64,000 bases of DNA, from contig NW_026570221.1 of assembly GCF_019649055.1 (NCBI RefSeq), positions 1,116,001 through 1,180,000 of the forward strand. The letters are read 5' to 3'. Made by a program: the position numbers and the translations under genes. The notes under the pieces are model-generated. The model saw only the letters and a program-made list of their open reading frames with translations, had not been told where the DNA came from and made no database searches. Positions within the stretch are counted from its first letter, which is position 1, and each line of letters begins with the position of its first letter. Origin of the DNA: Paramacrobiotus metropolitanus (taxonomy: Eukaryota; Tardigrada; Eutardigrada; Parachela; Macrobiotidae). This document shows positions 13,180 through 23,855 of this stretch, one piece after another.

Positions 13180-16010
13180 ATGACCATCCCATTTACTCTG
13201 CTAGAATTAATTCAGTTCTTGTGCGGTGCGTGGATATCAACGAACAGCACACTCCCCGTTGGACAAAATCTAAACTTTGACTTTCATTTCCGTGGATTAT
13301 GCAAAGACGATGCACAACTTACCAACAAATTCCACGGCAGCTGCCATTTTCTGCAGAGCATGGACAGTTTTTTAAGCGGTTTGGAAAAACCTTGTGCAGT
13401 GGCATATGATGATCCTTTGGCCGACAAAGTGTGCCGGTTTTGGCAGCAGTCAGCATACCCTGTTTATAACATGTACAGAACGTTTTGTCCGGACTTTCCT
13501 TCGCTCAATTTCAATCATTCGAATGGAGTTCCAAAAGAGGTACGTCAATATTCGTGACTCTACTCCACGAATTTGAATTTTTTATGATAGGTAATTAATC
13601 GCCAAATTTTGCATAAAGCAATACATCGCCGAGCAGATGTGTGTATTATACTTTAAGTACTCGAGCACGCACGAGTACGCATGTTGTACAGAATAAATTA
13701 TTGGAAACTTGGTGGCAGCATTTGCACTAGTCACCAGATTGTTAAGGGTCTTCCCGGTTTAATCATAACTGTCATATTGACGACTTGTAAAAATAATACT
13801 TAGGTGTCTCAAAGGTGCGCTTTTATGTACTGTACCAGAGAATCAGCTTTCGATCAATCTATCTTAACCTCGGTGTTAATTCGGTTTGGGTAGGTGGTTT
13901 ATTTGTACTTATGCAAATGGAGTCAGTATACGAAAGAATTATCTCCACGAACTTTTGAAGCTACGGACTGTGATGCCGACCCTACATCCGATCATTTTGT
14001 CAGTCGATTACGTCCTGAAATAAACAACTGCCCTCCATTAGACGCAATCATTCAGTTAACTTCCCGTGGAAATGAGGTTTGCGCTCAGCACAATGCGGGC
14101 GATAGCGTAACCCTCGCTGGACGCGTCTGTGGCTGGTGGAACGATCAAGACGGAAAGATGCAGGAGATTGTCCGCCATCTTAATGTGGAGTTCTGTCATA
14201 CCCCCTCCGAGTTTGTCGACTACTGCCGGGGCAATACTTCACGGATATGGTTTTTTCATGCATCAAGCGCACTGGCGAAAAGCACTACCGCTGCAGTACT
14301 TACGGTGACCTTTCCAGTGCTGTTAGCCTTCGCTACCATTGGAAATGTTATCAGTATAATGGTCTTCGCATCGGTTAAGGAGAAGAAGAGAGCTACGGTT
14401 TATCTGTTGGTTATCTGCGTCGGCGACATCTTGCACATGTAAGCTTACAATTGGTAGAGTTGTTAACCTGCAAAGACACCATCAAAAAATAAGAAGCGTG
14501 AAAGCCGAAAGGGTGTCTTTTTTTAGGTGGTTCCAAATTCCTCGATACATTTCCATCGTCAATCGTCTGATTCTCAAGGAACACGTTACTTATGATCGTC
14601 TTATCGGTTTTGTAAACTTGGTACTGCACGTCGCTAAGGATATGTCCGACTGGTATGTCGTCCGCTTGATCGCTTCTAAGAAATACCTTCAATACCGCAT
14701 GTTATTTCTTAACAGGGCGCTCTTGATATTTTCCGTGGAACGTTCCATGTCCATTCTTCGACCACTGCAGAATCGAGAGCGTGGTCGAACCAAGCCAGCG
14801 TGGATTACGATGCTGGTGATACTGGTTGTGTTGATCGCCATCAACGCAGTTGATCCCGTTGCCTCACAGTTTATACTATCGCGATCTGGGGTTCGAGTAT
14901 ACGAACTCATGTACCGAGATGTTCCGGCGTTCGATGCCGCATATCCGCTGTGGATTCAGCACTGGATGTTTGCTGCAGTTATTTACCGGGTACACACAAG
15001 CGAAAGCAGTGCCTCAGATTCACCATGGTATCTTGCTGGTTTTTTTGTAGACCCTGAAAATTGTGGCCATTTTTGTCATCCTACTTGCAGCGGACTCTTT
15101 TGTCATTATCACGGTAATCAAGCGGCAGCGCGCGTTGAAGGAACACTCTCGTAAAGGCCACATCGGCGGTACGAATACAATCATCATCTTCTCTACTACA
15201 TTGTACCTTTTGACGCAAGTCGTGGCGCTGGTGAATGAGTTGCTGGTCGTGTCGTACATTACATGTTTATTGCATAAAGACCATTACTCTTACGAGACCT
15301 ACTGGAATGTGTATCCGGTACAAAACGCCCTCTCGGACATAAACCATTCCTTGAATTTCCTCTTTTACGCCCGTTCCAAATCCTTTCGTGCAGGATTAAT
15401 GATGCTGTTGGATCCTGTGAAAAAGTGTAATTCACAAGCAGTGTTCGTCAGTTTTTGAACCGCAGCTTATTGGCATCCCGAATAAAAAGGACAAAAAGAA
15501 GCCAAAGTTTGCCGCATAGAATGGAGAAAAAGACCGTAAATGGCAAGCATGCGTGATAACTGTAAACGTATCGATTTGTGGTTATGTATTAGAAGCTTAG
15601 AACAATTTAGCGAGTAGCGGGACAACTAGTTAAAAATATTCGAAATATTGAAGGAAAGCTGCTAAGGAGATGCTGTATTAATTTGCACTTAATCTGTGAC
15701 TTCCCTTTCAGGTCCTAACAAGTCCATGGCAGAGCAGCGGCAACAACCGATTGTGGCTGTGGATGACGACATGGAGCTTATGATAATTCCTAACGTTCTG
15801 CCAAAAAACGAATCCGCGGACACCTTGGCGAACATTAATGTCGTTAGAGACGCCACGGATATACTCGTACTGAATGCTGATCACAGTATTAATCTACGGA
15901 CAATGAGCGCTCCTAGTGCCGCATTTGCCAAAGAATCTCTCCCACGGAAAAGGTCACGTACAACGAGTTTTGGCACACTGACTCGACATCAGCCAAGCGG
16001 AATTCATTAA
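13180..16010 (+). CDS. Class A orphan GPCR with duplicated Cys-rich ectodomain (copy 3)
   Basis: Exons: 13180-13539, 13894-14438, 14527-14652, 14716-14989, 15051-15426 and 15712-16010, giving 660 codons in frame. The alternative is to read through exon 5 to a stop at 15458, giving 571 codons. A short hydrophobic start may be a signal peptide. The ectodomain has Cys at about 41, 55, 72, 85 and 103, then 127, 146, 166, 183, 199, 221 and 231. VCRFWQ and VCGWWN mark two related modules. TM1 lies at about 253-280 with GNVISIMVF. TM2 has LLVICVGDILHM, TM3 ends VERSMSILRPLQNR, and TM7 ends DINHSLNFLFYARSKSFR. The class is rhodopsin-type with no visible CWxP in TM6. The tail exon adds about 100 residues of polar sequence with an acidic DDDMELM patch and basic RKRSRTTS near the end. 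The ligand is unknown. Confidence 0.83.
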
Positions 16011-16641
16011 TTCTCAACATCGAACGGTTACATCGAACGCAAACTTTGCAGTATTCTGATTTGTGAATTTCCTGTTGACAATCTGAGCAAACGCCACATG
16101 CAGTGTCTAAACTGGATTTGTACGCAGTAATGAAGACTTTGTATCGAATTCAGTTTACGGATGGGGACTTGCATTTACGATATTATAAGCGGTAACCGCC
16201 ATCGTACAGATGCTTTGTAAACAGAAATTTATGCGAAGATTTGCATAGGATTGCAGACGAGAATAATTGGATCTACACATGCAGTTACATATTTCTTTTT
16301 GGTGTTACAACTATCAACCAAGTTTTTTTAAAATATTTCCATCTGATATTACGGTTCAATATTGCATGGCGGACAGCACACCATAAAATTAAGTAATGAT
16401 AGGACCAGCATGACTGAAAGAACCGGCAATTTGCAATACCGTGACGAAGTTTGCAGGTCACTTTAATACCAGTGGAAGTATTTTATGAAGCGAACTTTAA
16501 AGTGCACGATACGATTGTGTAAAAACGGTACAAGCCCTTGATTTCGGTGAGTTAGCCTTGGCTTTTATTATCAACAGGAGAAGGTGAGGGAATATCAGGT
16601 TCAATCGGACAACCCACTAAACGAGAACAGCGCTGCGCAGT
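16011..16641. other. Intergenic between convergent genes
   Basis: This holds the 3' ends of the third GPCR (+) and of the small membrane protein gene (-). No other feature is seen. Confidence 0.45.
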
Positions 16642-17352
16642 TTATTGTGAATTGTAGAATATAAGCAGTACGAGTAAAATCCCAGCCAATAATCCTGATA
16701 CAGCGGGAAACGTTGCATTTTCAAGCATGTCATACGCTAGAGATAGCAAGGAAGCAGTGGCTTCAGCCAGGGAAACAGTACCGCGGAGTAGATCTTCTCC
16801 CAGACAGCAGCAGGATATTAGAAAACGCAGAACAGTGGATAGCAGCGCAATCGCTTCTTGCAATATGGACAGCAAACCGGACAGAAGTTGTAGGAAAGAA
16901 ACCACAGCATACAGTAGGTATTGTGCGGCTCCGACACCATACGCAGCAGCACGAGGCACGGTGCAGATGACAGGCTGGATCACGTGGACAACTGGATCCC
17001 AAAAGAAGCCGACCACCACAGTCGCCAGGAAAATCGGGATGGTCAGGTCTGCGGTGCAAAGCTTACGAAGAACTGCACTTCCGGCTGCAACTAATAAGGA
17101 AAATAATTATGCAAAAAGCTAATAACATGCAGAATTTTATCCCTCAGAGAAGGTACTACAGACTACTACTGTAGGTAGCAGCTCGTTTATGCATTACTGT
17201 CGGTAATCAAGTCAGCCGTTACACACATAATGAATACGAGTAATTTAATGCTGTAGGTAGTCTGTACTTCAACAGCTTTGGCAATAAAAGCCACTGTTAA
17301 CAGAAATACGAGTAAATAAAACACATTTCTCACCCAAGTATGTGGATATCAT
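16642..17352 (-). CDS. Small multi-pass membrane protein, unknown family
   Basis: Two exons on the minus strand: 17352-17334 (19 bases, ATG plus six residues, donor GTGAGA) and 17090-16642 (acceptor in TTTTCCTTATTAG). The phases fit and give 155 residues. Without the tiny first exon the long frame has no ATG before its upstream stop, which is why I chose this start. The protein is strongly hydrophobic, with three to four membrane segments: IPIFLATVVVGFF, a long VVSFLQLLSGLL to TVLRFLISCCC stretch, and a C-terminal SGLLAGILLVLLIFY. There is a CCC cluster in the middle. I do not recognise the family. An AATAAA overlaps the stop codon. No function can be stated. Confidence 0.5.
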
Positions 17353-19564
17353 CGTCGTGTTAAACCTCACATGAACAAAAGCAGCTTGCTAAGATTTTAA
17401 CATTATTTTGCAGGAAAATGGTGACAACAATCCCATGTCACATAATTATGGAGCAGATTAATTACATTCCAAACTACTCTGGCTTTCTAGTCAGCGTATT
17501 GCTTGAAAAAATGCTATCCCTGGTTTTCCGTCTGGGCATTGAATCTGAAAATCAGCAGATAACCGTATGTACACAAATTTTATAGCATGTAAAAGGTGTT
17601 CTGTTAAGAATGAAACCTGAAGTACTGTGCAGCGATCGGCAAATTGTCCAACACAGATATCTAATTTATTGCTGATAAGCGGTGCAGTTTGTTTGCATTT
17701 TGTGTCGGTCGAGTACGATGGAAATCTGCATGTATTGTAGAGTTTTTGTTAACAACAAGGCTGAACAATCTGCAGCAGAAACACTGTACGTACTCGGGTG
17801 CTATCTGTGAAAGTAATAACTAGCGCAGTTGCACACTCTATCATGCACTTGTATAAACTTGTACCATTTTTGCCTAAGTGTATTTGGTCTTATTTTGTAA
17901 TTGCTATGCGGATGCACAGTACAGTACACACGAGTAAAACATCGGCCGACAGTGTCTTCCGTAATTTTTCAAGTTGCCAAATAGGCCGTTCAAAGGGTCA
18001 CGCTGGTCTTTCAGTGTATATGTATCCTAAATATTCTCGTTTGTTTCCACTGTGTTGCATGTAAACTCTATGATAGTTCACCGACTGCTTCGCGTTCACA
18101 GAATACTGACAGGGCGTTTTGTGATGGATGTCCTCTGATTTTGCTATTCCAAAAGTATGGGATCAGTGTTTCCGCTAGCAACTACACCTTTATAATGATT
18201 CCGAATCGTTAGAATCCTGACGCCAAAGAAATGGAAAAAAATAATTGTATGACATCAGAAATGACGTCTAGCCAAAAAATACCACGTAAATAAGATAAAG
18301 ATGTTTAAATCTAAATCTATGCTAATCGTGCTATTGCATATCGCGTATGGTACTATCGCATATGCAGAGTTGCAGACTTTACGTACATGCTATGTGTACA
18401 TGTACAGTACGTGTGTTTCAGGTTTAACAAAATGTTCTGCGCCATATTGCGTAGTTAGAGTGCACAACTTCGAATTCGGCATCGCCTTCCTCCGTACAAT
18501 GGTCGAAAAGAATATTCTGCCGTCTGTAATTTTTAAGAGCAGAAAACTGGAGTATTAGTTAATGCAGCCGACAGCATTAGGCCTTCGCTTTATTCGGCCG
18601 TAATCGATTGGATTTGGTAACGACGGAAATTCTTTGTTCTTCCTCTAAGCCATTAAGTCATGTTTACATTGATGCAGCGGAAGTTTGTTTACAATATGAA
18701 ATCGGACACCTAGGATTAAGCGACATGAATATGGACCAGTCACAGTGCTTACACACACACAGCCCAGCACCGTCCAAACACCATTGGTCAGCTGCGTGTG
18801 TTTGCATTGCGCATCCATTGTAAACATAAGCCGCTTAAGGAGGGAATATATTTCCCTTCCGAATAATCCATAAGGAGTTATGGTCTTTTAAGAAATCAGA
18901 TCTCTTTGGGAAATAACGTTGGATTAATAAAAAAAATTGGTTTCCATTTAATAATCTTCATCTTCGATCGAACACGCCTATATCCAGCGCTGTAATGTAA
19001 TAAATACAACGCATATCCGGTTCCTACCGGCTTAATTCTTCGCTGTCTTAAAATGCGTATTTCCCCGCTTATATGCACCGTTTGAAATGCTATTGAGCAA
19101 GCTTCCATGATTAATCAGATGCTTTAAATAATTGCCGATCGTTTGAAAGCAGGAAGCGTTTGTATATCACTAAGCGTGCACATGCGAGACGCCGTATATA
19201 TATGTTCCATCGTATCCATGTTCCGGCAGGATTTTGACACTTTTATTTGCCATGTCTATCCTGTAGCTTATAAATGCGGTGTACGCCTCTCGGCAGTTTG
19301 TTTTTGCGCGATGATTAAATACCTAATCAAACAGTGAAATTTGCTGATCGTCGCATAAACTCACCTGTATATACGCGCAACGGATGCCGATCCCATTCAG
19401 CGTAAAAATAACTCCTTCATTGCCATCATCGCGCGCGCTTCTGAACGGACAACCGATTAGCATCCATATCATCATAATCTACACGAACTTGCCGTGGGAA
19501 TAATCCGATCGAGACTGAATTTCCTGGATACTCCTTGGATGAGATTACTAAAATTAGCGTTATC
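17353..19564. other. Intergenic, AT-rich
   Basis: No gene is supported with confidence. One frame at 18301-18558 (85 codons) starts with a possible signal peptide and has several Cys, but it has no other support. The part just before 19565 probably contains the Kv channel promoter and 5' UTR. Confidence 0.4.
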
Positions 19565-21478
19565 ATGGCGGCCGTCTCCATCTCCCAGGGCGCCCATAAT
19601 TACCGCGCATCCCCGTACATCCGTAAAAATCTGCGCTTGAATTCACTGCGTCCCAACCGTCTGTCCATGGCGGATTTTAACAATGGGGATCCGCGCGCCG
19701 AAGACGATGAGACCGTCACTATAAACGTCAGCGGATTTCGCTATGAAACCCGTTTGTCCACATTATCCCGCTTTCCCGGCACCTTACTGGGGGATCCGCT
19801 GCGCCGGGCGACCTTTTATGATTCCGTCCGGAAAGAGTACTTTTTCGATCGGAACCGGAAGATTTTCGGCTCCGTCCTGGAATTCTACCAGACCGGGATC
19901 TTGCGGCGACCGGAAAGTGTCCCGCTGCACCGCTTCGTCTCGGAAATCCTCTTTTACGATCTCGGCGTGAAAGTGCTCAAAGAATTACTGGAGGTGGAGG
20001 AGATGCTGGACGAACCACCCACGGTCCCCATCAACGAGCGGCAACGAAAAATCTGGCTGATGCTGGAGGTTCCCAGTAGTTCGCCCACCGCGCAAGCCTT
20101 AGCGGCGATCAATATCATCATCGTGTTTATTGCACTGAGTAACTTTCTGTATACAGACACTACCGCGGTACCATACAAATTTCCCGGCGATTAACGCCAC
20201 CGGATCATCATCAACATCATCCGGCACGAACAATGCCGGTGTCTCCGGTATCACCGGGCCGAAATTGTTCTTCATCGTCGAGTCCATCTGTAGTGTGTAC
20301 TTTTGCCTGGATCTCATCGTGCGCTTCATTGCCAGTCCGATGAAGAAACACTTTCTCCTTCAGTTCACTAATGTCATCGACTTAGTCTCGGTCATACCGT
20401 ATTTTGTCGATCTACTCCTACCGGAAACGACACTTATTAGTGGGACGACATCATTACGTGCGGAGAAGGTTGATTTCTTTCTTATACTGCGCGTGTTCCG
20501 CTTACTGCAGATCTTCCGCATCCTGAAGCTGAGCCGCTACTCAGATGGCCTGCAGATTTTATGGTTGACCGCCAAATCCGCCCGGCAAGAGCTTAGTGTA
20601 CTGTTCCTCTTAACCGGCATTGGGATGACACTGTCCAGTGCGGCGGTGTACTATGCCGAACAGGGCTATCCGGATAGTGATTTTCCCAGTATTCCGCATG
20701 CCTTCTGGTGGACGGTGATTACGTGGACGGCGGTCGGCTACGGGGATATGGTACCGAAACGACCAATTGGGAAAGTCGTGGGCGGGATTTGTTGTGCGTG
20801 TGGCGTGGTGTGCCTGGCCTTTATTGTTCCCGTGGTTGTGGCACATTTTGAATATTATTTTCATCGTAAGTGCAGCTAACTTGAAAGCTGCTTAAAAATG
20901 GTGAAAATTTAGTCGTATTTTATGTATTTGCACATAAGGATTTGTAGAGGTACATGTGGTGTTAAAAACCAAAATATAGTTAAACTGAATGTTTAAATTA
21001 AATTAATTAAATGTGAGTATTTATTTTAAATGTGTGTTTTACTACTGTAATTAGATTTACACAGCACTGCGTCGATATTTGCAATTGTGTTGAATTACTT
21101 TGTACATTGTAATCAAATTTTGATACCATTAATTTGTGCAATCGTGTCGATATTTAGTAAAAAGGCAAAGGGTACAGTACTATTACAGTTGTGCAAACAG
21201 CAAAGATCATGTTTATTTTTCTGCTTCGTCTAGGAGGAAAAGAGATCCAGAAGCTGAGGGAAGTGTTGGCCGCTGCCGGCTACAAGGAACTAGCTGATCC
21301 CTCCTTCGAATGTTTTACCACCAAAGAAAAGCGTTCTACATCCATTTCGTTGGCCGATATAGCCATGAGCCACAAAGAGAAGGATGGAAATTCCTCGGGT
21401 TTGCTAAAACGGCGCACCGCGATTAATGTTGTTGACTGCGATACAGGAGAACGCACGACGCTGGAGACCGATTTATAA
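19565..21478 (+). CDS. Shaker-type (Kv1) voltage-gated K+ channel, divergent, one frame break
   Basis: Exon 19565-20865 plus exon 21234-21478 (donor C|GTAAGT, acceptor GTCTAG, phase 1). The tetramerisation domain (TVTINVSGFRYETRLSTL, EYFFDRNR, SVLEFYQTG) is Kv1-like. S1-S6 follow. The C-terminus ends ETDL, a class I PDZ ligand like Shaker's. In the S1-S2 loop the frame changes by one base: the first frame stops at TAA 20192-20194 and the rest continues in another frame. An extra T in the AAATTTCCC run near 20178-20185 would explain it. Unusual residues include S4 LRVFRLLQIFRILK with Gln where Shaker has the third Arg, filter TAVGYGD instead of TTVGYGD, and S6 FIVPVVV with the first Pro of PVP missing. 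The role is membrane K+ conductance by family; whether it conducts is uncertain. ATG 19565 (MAAVSIS) is the first in frame. Confidence 0.82.
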
Positions 21479-22324
21479 ATGTCTGCAATATACTGTACTG
21501 TGACTGTGTATATGTAAGTAGTTTAATTCTTAATGCACAATGATGTGATGAATCAGTTGGTACTCGTCCGCAAACTGGAACGATTTAAATTCGTTGTATT
21601 AAAAATGAAGTACGTACTCGTAACTACCTGAATTCCTATAAAGATAAGTACAATTGTGTCACATTACGAGGTACCATACTACATTGTAAATCGATCAAAT
21701 ATCGTTAAGTGTTACGTTTATCGTTAGATATGTTTAGTACGTTTATCTGTACATTTAAGAAAACCTGATAGAAACGTCCACAGCTTGTCGTTTATTGTGG
21801 CGCTTCCAGTTAGCAACGAAAAGGTCACCGAAACAGAATTAAAGTGGGTGCGTCAAAGGACACAAATTTTTAGATTTTCTTTCACTGCGCTTCGCTGATC
21901 TCGCATCTCATTTGTTAAACTGTCAGCGAGTCCATCCTAACATAACTCTATAGTCTGCCAACCAGTGTAGCGGTCTATTGCTGACACAAATTTATACGAG
22001 TACGAGCAAGTTTTGTTTTTCTATTGAAAACTCTTTTCTTTTTCCGCAAAAATGTACTTCCGCACTTGCACAAGGTCTTGCGCGACTATTGACTACAAAA
22101 CTATCGGATGTAGCGTAGTCGTACTTAGTGGTCGAGCGATGAGCCGAACATTTGACAGACCTTCGCCTAGAACTCACGAACATCTCCCTGGAGCAGCTGT
22201 TATCCCTACCCATATATAGTTGGCAACTGTAAAAATGAGGCACTTAAGGTACTTTACTCGTGTGGACAGCAGTTTGTCTTTGTTGAGGTTGAATCAAACG
22301 ATTGGCGCAACTCGGTCGCACAGG
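21479..22324. other. Intergenic
   Basis: Contains the Kv 3' UTR and AT-rich sequence. No further gene is visible. Confidence 0.45.
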
Positions 22325-22965
22325 TAACACTTGTAAATGGTCCCAAATTCGCTGACTGACTTGTAAGAACGATCCAGGAACAGCGAAATTACCTTGCAGT
22401 CGGCAGCAGTCATCCGGAGTTCGACTGTTTGGATTAACCTTTCATTTACCGCTAAGTGATTTCGACCCTGTCACAATTAACCAAGAACATTGTTGATCCA
22501 GTGGGTTATCCCGAAAGGAATACTACTGAGTACTTAGTCCATGCGGCAGTGGATACAAGTCTGGCTACAAGTTACAGCATCAAATCGGAAAAGTAATAAA
22601 CTCTGGTTTCTGTTATTCCTCTTCAATGTTTACATAATCAAGTAGTACAATTCACGCTGTATCAAAACAATTTCGTTGCTCATTAGTTATTTGGTAGCTA
22701 GGCTGCAGTATCATACAAGCAAGACAGCTGTTTTATCATGTTGAGCATTAACCATTAATTACCGATACATGTTTGCGAAAACTCTCGGTTAAACATGAAA
22801 ACAAGTATTCCCGTTAGTTAAACAGTGCAGTAGTTTCCCCAGGATTGTTATTGCAGACCGTATAGACGATGATTGGAAAGTCCTTCGTTGATCAACTGAT
22901 GTAGTGAATACCAAGTCCTTCGTTGATCAACTGATGTAGTGAATACCAGCGGTTTGTTGTCGCTA
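22325..22965 (+). pseudogene. Decayed 5' fragment of the trehalase gene (exon 1, intron 1, start of exon 2)
   Basis: By eye this stretch is collinear with the functional trehalase at 37.8-38.4 kb. The position of the start codon reads AAGAACGATCC against AAGAATGACCC, so ATG has become ACG. CATCCGGAGTTCGACTGTTTGG matches the signal-peptide region near 37871, and AAGAACATTGTTGATCCAGTGG matches 37953-37974. The intron also matches (TCTTCAATGTTTA near 22620 and 38047). TTGCAGACCGTATAGACGATG and TCCTTCGTTGAT near 22850-22892 match exon 2. Stops and indels interrupt it. Because the intron is kept, it arose by DNA duplication, not by retrotransposition. Confidence 0.75.
22878..22947. repeat. Perfect tandem duplication, 2 x 35 bp
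   Basis: Two identical 35-base units (22878-22912 and 22913-22947), each starting AAGTCCTTCGTTGATCAACT, lie inside the trehalase pseudogene. The functional gene has a single copy of the corresponding segment. Confidence 0.9.
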
Positions 22966-23855
22966 ACCGAAACGTCGTTTCTTCCGGCTACCCGACTGCA
23001 GGAACGCGGCTTTATCGAAACCATAAAATACCGTTTGAGCACGCGTACGCCGGCCTCGACGGACTGGTGACTGCGCGAAACCTTGTGCAACCATGCCGTC
23101 GTCACGGGACGCATCTTTGGTGAGCAGCTTTGCAGCACCGCGTAACGGCTTCCACAGATGGAAACCCCGGACTGGAATGAACACCTTTACGAAGCCTTGC
23201 TTGGCTGATGACGGTACGGCAGAAACCATTGATGCTCCAACTTGGCGTCGTTTGGCCGGCTTCTTTTTGGCAGCCAACGGCTGATTATTCGTGGAGGAAC
23301 CATGCGAGAGACCGTTTTTATCGGATGATGTCGAAGGTTCTGCAAAGAGCAATCAAGATTACATTACCGTGACTCTGCAAGTAATTACATTACCGTAACC
23401 TATCAACCATTTGAAACAATAATACAGCCGCAACCAGTCACGGCGCGGGCCGCGGGGGACTCGTCAAGTTAATACAAACGTAAAACGCATGATGGTTCTA
23501 TACTTAACTGCCAGTGGTCAATGAAAAACGCAACCAGACCAACAGCTTTTAAATCTTATGAAAAGCAGCTCACACTTAACCAGTGCAAATCCATAAAAGA
23601 CTGGCCTTCCGATACAGAGAAATTACGTAGTTGACTAGTTGGTCCTATGCTAAGAATAAGATGCTACTTACCGCTTTTGGGACTTGACACTCGCTCGCTT
23701 TTGGGACTCGCTGCTGCTTTCGTTGTCTCTTCAGTAGCTTGATTTTCCAAAGCTAGATGCTGCGAAGCATCGTCTTGCTGGGTTCGGGGCACCTCGGTCG
23801 TGGCGCGAGTTCCATGTCGCCTATAAAGCCCACGACCCAGTCGGAGTCCAGCCAT
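22963..23855 (-). CDS. Small, highly basic two-exon protein, unknown
   Basis: Minus strand exons 23855-23672 (donor G|GTAAGT) and 23339-22963 (acceptor CTCTTTGCAG). Phase 1 fits and gives 186 residues. The sequence is rich in Lys, Arg and Ser, with low-complexity stretches (SPKSERVSSPKSG, AAKKKPAKRRQ, a C-terminal GSRKKRRFG) and a more ordered middle (GFVKVFIPVRGFHLWKPL). The basic clusters resemble nuclear localisation or DNA-binding tails, so a nuclear role is possible but only inferred. The 3' end runs into the trehalase pseudogene, so the last residues may be recent. An antisense frame starts at the same CCATGG palindrome, and which strand is expressed is not settled. Confidence 0.45.

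Noticed and set aside
18301-18558. 85-codon plus-strand frame with a signal-peptide-like start
   Set aside because: No paralogue, splice context or domain; composition like the surrounding AT-rich DNA.
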